Source: an uncultured Bacilli bacterium
GTDB taxonomy: Bacteria; Bacillota_I; Bacilli_A; RF39; UBA660
Assembly: GCA_934098505.1 (NCBI GenBank)
Contig: CAKOOR010000003.1
Span: 62,001 to 126,000 of the forward strand
Direction: 5' to 3'
Length of the DNA: 64,000 nt
Notes under the pieces: model-generated
The model's database searches: none
What the model saw: only the letters and a program-made list of their open reading frames with translations
Told to the model about the DNA's origin: nothing
Part shown: positions 8,192 through 16,671 of the stretch, piece after piece
How the letters are laid out: each line of letters opens with the position of its first letter
Numbering within the stretch: position 1 is the first letter of the stretch
Made by a program: the position numbers and the translations under genes

Positions 8192-9250
8192 ATGGCAAAA
8201 AATAATAACGGTAAAAAATCGATATTCCGAATAATTACTGATGTCATTAGTTGGACGATATTTGTCCTTCTAATGTTATTAGCAGCATTTCTAATATATT
8301 ATGTAATAGCTACAAACATCTATGCTAGTAAAGGTGAAAGATTTAAACCTATTGTATCTTTATATACCATAATCTCCGGTTCAATGTTACCAACGATAAA
8401 AGTATATGATGTCGTAGTAAACTTAAAAATTGATGACCCTTCAAAATTACAAGAAGGCGATGTCATAACTTTTATTTCTCAAAGTAAAATAAATTATGGT
8501 GATACAATTACCCATAGAATTAATAAAATAAGCTATGATAATGGCACCTATTACTTTACCACAAAAGGTGATAATAACTTGGTACCCGATGAAGCTCCTG
8601 TTGAATTTGATCATATTATTGGTAAAGTAATATTAAAAATACCTCAATTAGGTCAAGCTCAATTCTTCTTATTAAAACAAGGTTCCAAACTATTCTTAAT
8701 ATTAATTCCATCTTTTGGTATTTTAATTTATGACTTATTAAAAATGTTAAACTTGTTTGGTACAAAGAAAAAAGTTGATAAATCCTTAGAAACTAAAGAT
8801 AATAAATTATCTAAAGAAGAAGAGGAAAAATTAAAACAAGAGATCAAAGATAGATTAAATGTCGATAATAAAGAAGAAAATAACCAATCATTACTTGAAG
8901 ATAAAGAGATTGTTAAAGAAGAAGTAAATAAGGAAAACCCCGAAAAAAAACAAGAAGAAATAATAGCCGAAAGAGAAGAGGTTAAAGAACCAGATATAAA
9001 ATTTAAAGAAAATAATAATAATCAAAACTCTAAACAACCTAAGAAATCAAATAAAAATAAAAACAACAATAATAAAACTAAACCAAATAATAATAATCAA
9101 AATAAAACTAGAAAAAATAATAATTATAATAAAAAGAATACTAATTATACTAAGAAAAATAACAATCAAAATAATCAAATAAATAGTGATAAACAACTAG
9201 ATATTGATGTTGATAAAGTCTTAAAAAAAATAAAAGAAAATAAATATTGA
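8192..9250 (+). CDS. sipW: SipW-type signal peptidase I with Asn/Lys-rich tail
   Basis: 352 residues. After an N-terminal membrane helix (about 17-40) comes the S26B-type catalytic core: SGSMLPT with the nucleophilic Ser and GDTITHRI with His in place of the Lys of ordinary bacterial type I peptidases, then the KGDNN box. A second membrane helix follows (about 168-185). Residues ~195-350 are a cytosolic Glu/Lys then Asn/Lys low-complexity tail, far longer than in SipW of Bacillus. It closes the operon of TasA-like proteins, matching the tapA-sipW-tasA logic, and probably processes those and the similar precursors at 33926 and 58624. The symbol rests on type, not on orthology. Confidence 0.85.
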   Translation: MAKNNNGKKSIFRIITDVISWTIFVLLMLLAAFLIYYVIATNIYASKGERFKPIVSLYTIISGSMLPTIKVYDVVVNLKIDDPSKLQEGDVITFISQSKINYGDTITHRINKISYDNGTYYFTTKGDNNLVPDEAPVEFDHIIGKVILKIPQLGQAQFFLLKQGSKLFLILIPSFGILIYDLLKMLNLFGTKKKVDKSLETKDNKLSKEEEEKLKQEIKDRLNVDNKEENNQSLLEDKEIVKEEVNKENPEKKQEEIIAEREEVKEPDIKFKENNNNQNSKQPKKSNKNKNNNNKTKPNNNNQNKTRKNNNYNKKNTNYTKKNNNQNNQINSDKQLDIDVDKVLKKIKENKY

Positions 9251-9254
9251 TAAT

Positions 9255-9302
9255 AGAAGATACAACCATAATAACTAAATGTTTTTGTCTTCTTTTTTTT
9301 TA
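9255..9302 (+). terminator. Terminator of the surface-fibre operon
   Basis: AGAAGA with bulged ACAA pairs with TTGTCTTCT, followed by a run of nine or more Ts. Confidence 0.75.
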
Positions 9303-9332
9303 TTTTTCATATATTAGTAGCAGGTGATATAT

Positions 9333-9575
9333 ATGAATTTTAATGATGAATTTTTTAATAAAGTGGAGAAAAAAACAAAAGTTAATAAGAAAACAATTTT
9401 AGATTTAGCTGAAAAACTAAATAATGGCAATATGAAAAATGAAAATACTATAAGAGAAGTTATTGGTACCTTATCAAAAATGACTGGTAAAAATATATCT
9501 AAAGAAAAAGAAGATCGGATTATTGAAACAATTTTAAAAGATAAAGTGCCAAAAAGTATTGATAAAATGTTTTAA
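9333..9575 (+). CDS. SpoVIF-like sporulation protein
   Basis: 80 residues from the ATG at 9333, which follows an AGGTG SD; an upstream in-frame GTG is less likely. The sequence matches the small SpoVIF family: a start NFNDEFFNKVEKKTKVN, a central TIREVIGTLSKMTGK and the diagnostic SKEKEDRI ... KDKVPK near the end. In Bacillus SpoVIF acts late in spore coat assembly, downstream of sigma-K. It stands alone here, and with spoVID/ysxE and ylbD/ylbE it indicates that the organism makes endospores or descends recently from one that did. Family assignment is from memory of the pattern. Confidence 0.75.
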   Translation: MNFNDEFFNKVEKKTKVNKKTILDLAEKLNNGNMKNENTIREVIGTLSKMTGKNISKEKEDRIIETILKDKVPKSIDKMF

Positions 9576-9625
9576 CTGAAACTTCTCTTGTGATATAATT
9601 ATCTAATGAATGTGAGGGTAATTGT

Positions 9626-10729
9626 ATGAATGTTAGTAGAATGGCTGAATTTATAAGAAGTCTAAGAGAAAGCAAAAATTTAACTCAAGAACAATTAGGA
9701 GATATGATAAATGTCAGTAGATCTTTAATATCAAAATGGGAAACAGGTAGTAAAATTCCAGCAGTTGATTGTCTAACAGCTTTAGCTAAAGTATTTGATA
9801 TAACTGTTGATGAAATAATTTACGGTGAACGTAAAAATAATGCGAACGCTAAAGACATTGAAACTTTATCAGCAACAATTATGAATGATAGTAAAAAGAG
9901 AATTGATATGAATCATAAAATCTTCTTTTGTGTTGTTATGTTTTTACTTTTTCTAATATTTGCTATATATTTTATCTTTAATTATAATTCTATTAAAGTA
10001 TATAGTGTTGGTGCTCAAGGTGATAATTTTGATATAAGAAATACTTTAATGATTATTTCTAAAAATAAATCTTATATTAAGTTTGGAGATATTTTTGATT
10101 CTAATGGTGATGCTACTGCGTATGAACGGTATGAATTTTATGCTAAAGACAATGATAAGAAAATAGTTTTAAGCAGCAGAAAAGATGGGGAGATAGTAAG
10201 AAACCTTGATGATAATGATAACTTTTTAAATTTTAATAACTTAAGTAAATTTATTGATGATTTATATGTTGATATTTATTATCAAGATAAAGTAGAAACA
10301 ATAAAATTAAATTGTAATTTAGAAATGGCTAATAATCAATTTCTTAATATTAATAAAAATAATAGTAGTAATATTGAAATGACTAGTAACATGAAAGATA
10401 CCAGAAATCTTCCAAAATTTGTAAGCCGTAATTTTACTTATGATGAAGAAAGTGATAGTTATAAATATTCAGAAATTATTAATAACATAGATGTTACGTT
10501 TATTTATCACTATGATATTAAAAGCATCGATATTTTTTATGAGAATAATAAGTTGATTTACGATTATAAAACCAATTATTTACTATATTTTGATACAACG
10601 CAAGAAAAGCCCAATAAAATTTATATGTACGATTTAATAAATGATATGTGTCTATATGGTAAATGTGAGAAGTATGAATCAACCACTAAAAATTTTAAAG
10701 AAAATTATTATAAAATGCTAAAAAATTAA
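9626..10729 (+). CDS. XRE-family regulator with membrane segment and extracellular domain
   Basis: 367 residues. Residues 1-68 are a helix-turn-helix of the XRE/HTH_3 type (LTQEQLGDMINVSRSLISKWETG). A linker leads to one membrane helix (about 97-118), and the C-terminal ~245 residues should lie outside the cell and match no family I recognise. This is the layout of membrane-bound one-component regulators that pass an external signal to an N-terminal DNA-binding domain. The extended -10 TGATATAAT and GAGGGTAA SD lie just upstream. The next gene encodes a secreted protein, a natural target or ligand (inference). Confidence 0.8.
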   Translation: MNVSRMAEFIRSLRESKNLTQEQLGDMINVSRSLISKWETGSKIPAVDCLTALAKVFDITVDEIIYGERKNNANAKDIETLSATIMNDSKKRIDMNHKIFFCVVMFLLFLIFAIYFIFNYNSIKVYSVGAQGDNFDIRNTLMIISKNKSYIKFGDIFDSNGDATAYERYEFYAKDNDKKIVLSSRKDGEIVRNLDDNDNFLNFNNLSKFIDDLYVDIYYQDKVETIKLNCNLEMANNQFLNINKNNSSNIEMTSNMKDTRNLPKFVSRNFTYDEESDSYKYSEIINNIDVTFIYHYDIKSIDIFYENNKLIYDYKTNYLLYFDTTQEKPNKIYMYDLINDMCLYGKCEKYESTTKNFKENYYKMLKN

Positions 10730-10769
10730 AATGTGACGAAACGGAACGAACATTTTTACCCATTCATGG

Positions 10770-10792
10770 TACAATGAAATCGTGAAAGGAGA
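10770..10792 (+). promoter_or_regulatory. -10 box and SD deciding a GTG start
   Basis: TACAAT at 10770-10775 with no sigma-A-like -35 at the right distance, but a GGAAC-containing segment near 10743. The SD AAAGGAG (10786-10792) points to the GTG at 10800 rather than the upstream GTG at 10782. Confidence 0.5.
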
Positions 10793-10799
10793 AAGTGGA

Positions 10800-11546
10800 G
10801 TGAAAAGAGTTTTATCATTATTAGTGTTATCTACTGCCATAATCGGAATTGGTAAAGTAAATGCTGAATCTAATAAAGAAATTTACTATACTAACCCAAA
10901 TGGTATCAGCTTGACAGAAAAAGAGTTCAATTTTACTAAATCAATATTTGATGAACATTTCATCGAAATAATGAATCAAGAAGATTATGATGTAATAAAT
11001 CGTATGAATGTGAATGAAAATGAAGTTGAAATTTCAGTAAAAGAACCAGATTATATTCAAGCAAGAGATTCTTCATTTGTTGAAACCCAAGCAAAGAGAC
11101 TTACTATTGGTAAGTCATGCACGGGAAATATGTGTACAATAATTATGACTAATACTTGGAAATATGAACCTAAAGTAAAGAGTTATGATGTTATTGGTGC
11201 TATGTTTTCTAATACCAGTCTTTATAATGATGGTATCGCAACTGCTTGGAAAATCGATGGTACAAACTATCGATGCACTGAATATGTAACAGCTTCTAAT
11301 GGTATTGGTTGTTCATATAAATTAAATTCTAGTGCATCGGAAGAAATCTATACTTTTATGACTTTTGATGTTTATACTGGTGGTTTAGTATATGGTAGTT
11401 ACCAACATGCTGGCAGCACCGTAACATTAAGTCAAAGTAAAAATTATAGATTTGATATAAACGGATATGGTAACGTCTTTATCTTTAACACCTCAAGAGC
11501 TAAAAACGCTTATGATGGTATGGGTGGCGTTTCAATATCAGTTTAA
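10800..11546 (+). CDS. Secreted protein of unknown function
   Basis: About 248 residues from the GTG at 10800, chosen for its SD. A clear signal peptide (KRVLSLLVLSTAIIGIGKVNA) should be cut after VNA. The mature part is polar, has four cysteines in two close pairs (SCTGNMC, RCTEY with GCSY) and a beta-rich, Ser/Tyr/Gly-containing C-terminal half. I do not recognise a family. It lies downstream of a membrane-bound XRE regulator and may belong to its regulon. Confidence 0.7.
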   Translation: MKRVLSLLVLSTAIIGIGKVNAESNKEIYYTNPNGISLTEKEFNFTKSIFDEHFIEIMNQEDYDVINRMNVNENEVEISVKEPDYIQARDSSFVETQAKRLTIGKSCTGNMCTIIMTNTWKYEPKVKSYDVIGAMFSNTSLYNDGIATAWKIDGTNYRCTEYVTASNGIGCSYKLNSSASEEIYTFMTFDVYTGGLVYGSYQHAGSTVTLSQSKNYRFDINGYGNVFIFNTSRAKNAYDGMGGVSISV

Positions 11547-11717
11547 AGAAGTGAAAAGAATAAAAATGCAAAAATTTAAAATTGAAAAAAACAAATCCAA
11601 AAATAATAACCCAAAATTTGATATATTATTCGTGGCCAGGAAAGGGGACATTTGTCAATTAAAAGCTCAATAGGCTTAGAGTAATAATATATTAAATTAA
11701 CTGCAAAAAACTACAAA

Positions 11718-11759
11718 AAAAGAATCAGACTAATTTCTAAGTTTGATTCTTTATTTTTT
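11718..11759 (+). terminator. Intrinsic terminator
   Basis: AAGAATCA/TGATTCTT arms followed by T-rich sequence. The gap 11547-11717 holds a 35-codon open frame (11566-11673) with no convincing SD. Confidence 0.7.
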
Positions 11760-12038
11760 CCTAATCATTTTGTTTATTATTTTCTTTTTTATATAATGGA
11801 GGAAAGTCATCTGCAATGTATAGTATTTTTTGTACAAAAAATCTATAAATTTTCTTTGAACGTTTTATGAATATTTACAAAATGATTATAACAAAAGAAA
11901 TAAAAATAATGTGAAATAATTATAAAAATGTCAGTTATTAATTTAAAAATTAAAAAGTTTGAAAAACATAAAATAAGTTATAGCCAAATTAAAAAATTAA
12001 TGATAATATGCACTTAACAAGCAGACAGGGTGGTTTAA

Positions 12039-12542
12039 ATTGATAATAAAAAAAGAATAGCTATTTTACAACAAAAGTTAGCCAAAAAAGAAAAGAATAG
12101 TAAAAACTATAATAAACTTAAGCTAAAACTAGAACGTGCTTATTTTCGTCTTGCAAATAGTAGAAAAAAGCAAGCCGAAGAAATAGTAAGCAATCTTTTA
12201 AAAGAAAATGATTATATAGTAGCTGAAAATTTGCAAGTAAATAAGATGATAACTGAATCCAGTTCAAAATCATTAAGAAAAAATATAATTCATTCCACAT
12301 TTTCTCTAATTTTAGCAAAGTTAAGGCAAAAATATTTGTGGGAGAATAAGAAACTTATTCAAGTAAACATTTATTTTCCAAGCAGTCAACTTTGTTCATG
12401 CTGTAAACATAGAAACAAAGAAATGAAAGATTTAAAATTAAGAGAATATAAATGTAGTGAATGTGGAAATATTTTAGATAGAGATATAAATGCAAGCATA
12501 AATATATTAAATGAAGGAATAAAAATGGCTTTTGGCTTGTAA
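12039..12542 (+). pseudogene. tnpB: Truncated TnpB (OrfB) RNA-guided nuclease
   Basis: An open frame of 167 codons matching only the C-terminal half of TnpB. Visible parts: a basic helix region (LEKxRLAN-type, here LKLERAYFRLANSRKKQ), the RuvC-II region IVAENLQV, the zinc-finger CSCCKH ... KCSECG and the RuvC-III stretch DRDINASINIL. The N-terminal half with the RuvC-I Asp is missing and no start codon fits the frame (a stop lies at 12036), so it should be inactive as a nuclease. Full-length TnpB proteins have about 370-400 residues. Confidence 0.85.
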
Positions 12543-12571
12543 AGTACGTGATATTTAAAGTATAAATGAAA

Positions 12572-12683
12572 TTTTAAAAGTACGGTGGCGATGCATCGGA
12601 GTTTATGTCTTTTGAGATTATTCTCGTAAGAAAAAGCCATTCGTGAGAATGGCTGAGTTGAAATGCGAAAGTAATGAGCATTT
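12572..12683 (+). ncRNA. Putative omega RNA (right-end RNA) scaffold of copy 1
   Basis: This is the segment after tnpB that is conserved between the two copies and contains the hairpin AGCCATTC-gtga-GAATGGCT. In IS605/IS607 elements the RNA guiding TnpB is made from this part and ends in flanking DNA as guide. Assignment is by position and conservation; no transcript evidence. Confidence 0.45.
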
Positions 12684-14359
12684 TAATTTTTGTTCTTTAT
12701 TTCCATGATAACAGGAATGATAGTAGGACGACGACCAGTTAAGTTGTTGATAAATGGATGTAATTCTAAAATAATAGTATTTCTTAAATCAACATAATTA
12801 TAATCATTATTTTTTAAATAGTTAATTACAATATCACTAATTTTTCTTTCAATAGAATTAATTAATTCTATGTTTTCATTAACAAGAACAAAACCTCTTG
12901 TTGTAACATTTGGTTTAATTAATAATTTTTTAGTAAATGGATTAATGTTAAGAATAGTTACTAAAATACCATCTTTACTCATTAACTTACGATCTTTAAT
13001 TACAACTGAACCAATGTCCCCAATTCTTGAACCATCAACATAAACATCACCAGCTTGAATATTTGGCCCTTTTCTAACCCCATCTTTGTCTAATACTAAA
13101 GTTTCCCCATTTTGCATAACAAAAGTATTTTCATGTTTTACCCCACATAAAGTAGCAGTTTCTGCTTGTTTTTTTAGCATTCGATATTCACCATGCATTG
13201 GCATAAAATACTCTGGCTTAATTAAACGCATCATTAATTTTTGTTCTTCTTGATTAGCATGACCAGAAGTATGAACATTACTTAAGTCTTGATTAGTAAA
13301 TACTTTAACACCCTTTAAATATAACTTATTGATAACATTGTTAATACTTGAAGCATTACCTGGAATAGCACTTGATGAAAATACTACTAAATCATCAGGT
13401 AACAAACTAATTTGTTTATGCGTTCCATTAGCAATTCTTGATAAGGCTGCTAGTGGTTCGCCTTGAGTTCCTGTGCATAAAATACAAACTTCATTATGCT
13501 TCATATCTTTGGCTTGATTAGCATCGATAAAAATAGTTTTATCTTCAATCAAGCCATTATTTAAAGCAATTTCAATAGCATTTTCCATTGAACGACCAAA
13601 AGTAATTATTTTACGATTGTTTTCTTGACAAGATTCAATAATATGTTTAAGTCTATAAATATTTGAAGCAAAAGTAGCAATGATAACACGACCATTATGT
13701 GCTTTTATAATATCTGTAATTTGTTCATCAACAACCGATTCACTTTTTGAGAACCCTTCACTTAAAGAGTTAGTTGAATCTGCCATTAAAAGTTTTACCC
13801 CTTCACTACCGATTCTTGCCATCTTATGAATATTAGCCATTGGACCAATTGGAGTTAAATCAAATTTATAATCACCAGTTTCAAATATAGTACCATTTGG
13901 TGTATGCAAAACTACTGCATAACTATCGGGAATAGAGTGGGTAATACCAACAAATTCAATATCAAAAAATTTAGTCTTAATGCGATAATCTTCATTAAAA
14001 ATAACCATATTATCATAAGTTATATTACGATCAACTAATTTTTTAACAATTAAATCAGCAGCAATCTTTGGCGCATATATAACAGGGATATTAACATTTT
14101 GTAATAAAAATGAAATACCACCTATATGATCTTCATGACCGTGTGTAATTATTAAACCTTTAATTTTATCTTCATTTTCTTTTAGAAAAGTAGTATCTTG
14201 AATAACATAATCTACTCCCAAAAGATCTGATTCTGGAAACATAACTCCAGCATCAATAACAAATATTTCATTATTATGCATAAACGCATACATATTTTTG
14301 CCGACTTCACCTAGTCCGCCAAGGGCTACTATATAAGTAGCATCTTTTTCAAATTTCAT
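12683..14359 (-). CDS. rnj: Ribonuclease J
   Basis: 558 residues, the usual length. Metallo-beta-lactamase core with the zinc ligands HGHEDHIGG, a later THSIPDS and ETGDYKFD, then the beta-CASP domain (TFASNIYR, SGHANQEEQ, MPMHGEYRM) and the C-terminal domain. RNase J is a 5'-3' exonuclease and endonuclease central to mRNA decay and rRNA maturation in Firmicutes. Whether it is the J1 or J2 paralogue cannot be told. The start has an AAGGATTAAT-type SD. The last codons and the stop sit in the conserved end of the tnpB element, so the insertion may have replaced the gene's last codons or its terminator. Confidence 0.93.
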   Translation of the reverse strand: MKFEKDATYIVALGGLGEVGKNMYAFMHNNEIFVIDAGVMFPESDLLGVDYVIQDTTFLKENEDKIKGLIITHGHEDHIGGISFLLQNVNIPVIYAPKIAADLIVKKLVDRNITYDNMVIFNEDYRIKTKFFDIEFVGITHSIPDSYAVVLHTPNGTIFETGDYKFDLTPIGPMANIHKMARIGSEGVKLLMADSTNSLSEGFSKSESVVDEQITDIIKAHNGRVIIATFASNIYRLKHIIESCQENNRKIITFGRSMENAIEIALNNGLIEDKTIFIDANQAKDMKHNEVCILCTGTQGEPLAALSRIANGTHKQISLLPDDLVVFSSSAIPGNASSINNVINKLYLKGVKVFTNQDLSNVHTSGHANQEEQKLMMRLIKPEYFMPMHGEYRMLKKQAETATLCGVKHENTFVMQNGETLVLDKDGVRKGPNIQAGDVYVDGSRIGDIGSVVIKDRKLMSKDGILVTILNINPFTKKLLIKPNVTTRGFVLVNENIELINSIERKISDIVINYLKNNDYNYVDLRNTIILELHPFINNLTGRRPTIIPVIMEIKNKN

Positions 14360-14757
14360 AATTAATCCTTCCTTCAGTTTATTATCTAATTCTATATTAT
14401 TTGCACGAATAAAGTGTGCTTAAGTTTTTATGTTATATTCATAATATTTTTTATAATTGTCATCTAATGTAAAATAAGCTTAACGGTTATCATCTAAAAA
14501 GTTTAGTTAAATATTCCCAAGATTTTAAATACAAATATAAGTGCATTTTATTTATAAAATACAATAAAAATAATAAAATTAGTTTCTTTACTAATAAATA
14601 ACAAGCGTATAACATAAGCCCGGACTATAAAAAGATAAATAATATAAGTTAAATTTCCAAGTCCTTAAATGCAAATATAGTATATCAAAATATTCATTTA
14701 TAATCAAGAAATGGTGGTTAGTTTCTCAAAACTGTTGCAAATAAAAAAATCTTAATG
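14360..14757. other. Intergenic region between rnj and the pilin gene
   Basis: About 400 bases without a gene. It holds an imperfect direct repeat: a 35-40 bp unit near 14508-14545 (TTCCCAAGATTTTAAATACA) and again near 14648-14685 (TTTCCAAGTCCTTAAATGCA). I see no conserved RNA or other feature. Confidence 0.5.
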
Positions 14758-14763
14758 TATAAT
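14735..14763 (+). promoter_or_regulatory. Promoter of the orphan pilin gene
   Basis: TTGCAA (14735-14740), a 17-base spacer, TATAAT (14758-14763), followed by a TAGGAGAG SD before the ATG at 14786. Confidence 0.8.
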
Positions 14764-14785
14764 TATTACTATAGGAGAGAATGTT

Positions 14786-15433
14786 ATGAAAATAAGTATT
14801 AATAAAAAAGGTTTTACTTTAGTTGAGTTATTAGCGGTTATCGTTATTTTAGCTGTTCTTGCATTAGTTGCTATGCCAAACGTAACTAGATTGATGGAAA
14901 ATGCTAGAAAGAATTCATTTACTACTGAAGCCACACAATTTGCTAAAGATGCTCAAACTGCATACACTGACATTCAGTTAGCTGGAACAATTAGTTCAGA
15001 TAATACGTTATCAGTACAAAAAGATGTTCCTAGTACTAATAACAGTCACGGTAGTTTTGACTATTTTTGTATTTCATATGCAAGATTAAAGAGTGATCAA
15101 TATATTAGTAAATCTAATGATAATAATTATGGTGGTATTATAGAATTATTTATCCCAACATCAACAAATACATCAGTTAATACAACCGTTACCGCCGTTT
15201 ATTTAACAAATGGTAGCTATGCAATTAATGGTTTATCACTAAATAACTTAGCATCTGGCAATTATTCCGCAGGAACTAGTGGCGTTGCTGGAAAGTACAA
15301 TAGTGGTAATACTTTAACTGTTAAAACAGCAGGTGCTGTATCAAATGCTAATGATGGAAAACTTTGTTTAACTACTAAAGAAGAAATTTCAACTGAAATT
15401 GATAAACTTGCTACTGCTGGCCAATTTAACTAG
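14786..15433 (+). CDS. Type IV pilin-like protein with class III signal
   Basis: 215 residues with the prepilin motif KKGFTLVELLAVIVILAVLA (cut between G and F, Glu at +5) and the long hydrophobic N-terminal helix of type IV pilins and type II pseudopilins. The C-terminal head is Ser/Thr/Asn rich with two cysteines (YFCIS and KLCLT). It is monocistronic, with its own promoter and a strong terminator. No prepilin peptidase, ATPase or other T4P gene is next to it; the Tad-like genes at 53824 are a different class. It may serve a system encoded elsewhere. Confidence 0.85.
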   Translation: MKISINKKGFTLVELLAVIVILAVLALVAMPNVTRLMENARKNSFTTEATQFAKDAQTAYTDIQLAGTISSDNTLSVQKDVPSTNNSHGSFDYFCISYARLKSDQYISKSNDNNYGGIIELFIPTSTNTSVNTTVTAVYLTNGSYAINGLSLNNLASGNYSAGTSGVAGKYNSGNTLTVKTAGAVSNANDGKLCLTTKEEISTEIDKLATAGQFN

Positions 15434-15489
15434 GTTATTGGTTATCTAAATTTTTAAGAAATTATCTTAAAATTTATAGTTATAAAATA

Positions 15490-15537
15490 GGACTATTATG
15501 AAATTAAATAGTTAATTTCATAATAGTCCCTTTATTT
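15490..15537 (+). terminator. Very strong intrinsic terminator after the pilin gene
   Basis: A perfect 18-bp stem (15490-15507 with 15512-15529), a 4-nt loop ATAG and a T-rich tail. Confidence 0.9.
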
Positions 15538-15687
15538 TGTATAAATTTAATCTTTGAATATATTATATTTACTCAATTAATATCTAAAGTTTATTATATG
15601 ATTAAAATATTTTACAACTAGGCCATCTATTAACTCTTTCTCTTTTGTTCTTAATTTGATAAAATACAAAAGAAAGAAGGTTTTAAA

Positions 15688-16593
15688 ATGTTAATAATTG
15701 GTTCACACGTATCTTTTGGTAAAGATCAACTTCTTACCTCTGTTAAAGAAGCCCTTAGTTACGACTCAAATACTTTTATGTTTTATACTGGTGCTCCTCA
15801 AAATACCGTTAGAAAAGAAATTGACTTAGAAAAGACAAAAGAAGCCCAAAAATTAATGCTCGAAAACAATATCGATATCAAAAATATTATTTGCCATGCT
15901 CCGTATATTGTTAATCCTGCCAGTAACGATTTAATCAAACAAGACTTTGCTATTAATTTTTTAAAAGAAGAATTAAGAAGATGTAGTTTAATGGGCATCA
16001 AACAGATGGTCTTACATCCAGGAAGTGCGGTTAACGAAACTAGAGAAGAAGGTCTAAATAACATCGTTAAAGTTTTAGATGCTGTCCTAGATAATCCTTA
16101 CGACGTTAAAATTTTACTTGAAACAATGGCTGGTAAAGGCAACGAATGTGGTATAAATTTAGAAGAAATAAATTATCTTCTAAAAAATGTTAAAGACAAT
16201 ACTAAATTAGGAGTTTGCCTAGATACTTGTCACTTAAATGATTCAGGCGTAGCTATCAGTGCTTTTGATTCTTACTTAGATGATTTTGCAAACTTAATTG
16301 GCCTTGAAAAAATTGGTTGTGTTCATGTAAATGATAGTAAAAATCCTCTAAATAGTCATAAAGATCGTCATGAGAATATTGGTATAGGGACTATTGGCTT
16401 TAATAATCTTTTAAATGTTATCTATAATAAACGCTTAGAAAATATTCCCTTTATCCTAGAAACCCCTTATGTTTGTAAAGAAGATAATGAAAAAGAAAAA
16501 ATATATCCGCCATATAAATTTGAAATAAAGATGATTAGAACTAAAGAATTTAATCCATCACTATTAAAAGATATTAGAACATATTATAAATAG
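15688..16593 (+). CDS. nfo: Endonuclease IV (AP endonuclease)
   Basis: 301 residues, near the usual ~280-300. A TIM-barrel of the Nfo/AP endonuclease 2 family with zinc-ligand motifs: IGSHVSF at the start, CHAPYIVN, VLHPGSA, LLETMAGKG, CLDTCH, VHVNDSK and ENIGIGTIG. It cuts DNA 5' of abasic sites in base excision repair. It has its own promoter and an AAAGAAGG SD and converges on the acyltransferase gene. Confidence 0.95.
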   Translation: MLIIGSHVSFGKDQLLTSVKEALSYDSNTFMFYTGAPQNTVRKEIDLEKTKEAQKLMLENNIDIKNIICHAPYIVNPASNDLIKQDFAINFLKEELRRCSLMGIKQMVLHPGSAVNETREEGLNNIVKVLDAVLDNPYDVKILLETMAGKGNECGINLEEINYLLKNVKDNTKLGVCLDTCHLNDSGVAISAFDSYLDDFANLIGLEKIGCVHVNDSKNPLNSHKDRHENIGIGTIGFNNLLNVIYNKRLENIPFILETPYVCKEDNEKEKIYPPYKFEIKMIRTKEFNPSLLKDIRTYYK

Positions 16594-16609
16594 GATATAA
16601 AATTAAATA

Positions 16610-16671
16610 TTAAAAAAGAATAGAAATCAAGAATTATTTTTCTTCGAATTATCTATTCTTTTTTCATATTT
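16610..16671. terminator. Bidirectional terminator between nfo and the acyltransferase gene
   Basis: AAAAAAGAATAGA and CTATTCTTTTTT arms flank a central loop. It can end transcripts from both sides, though the right arm lies inside the 3' end of the minus-strand gene. Confidence 0.6.

Larger units (their letters stand above)
11790..12695 (+). mobile_element. Decayed IS605-type tnpB element (copy 1)
   Basis: The boundaries come from comparison with the inverted copy at 26506-26822. The left end is recognisable from about 11790 and well conserved at 11863-11962 (TTTATGAATATTTA ... CAGTTATTAATTTAAAAA). The right end is 12572-12695 and contains GTACGGTGGCGATGCATCGG, a hairpin AGCCATTC/GAATGGCT and a terminal hairpin AAATGC/GCATTT. 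Between the ends is a truncated tnpB. No tnpA is present. The right end just after tnpB has the position of an omega (guide) RNA. The element ends at the 3' end of the RNase J gene. Confidence 0.75.

Noticed and set aside
11467..11673. 68-codon plus-strand frame overlapping the secreted protein gene
   Set aside because: It overlaps in another frame and has no SD; the part after 11566 is only 35 codons with weak support.
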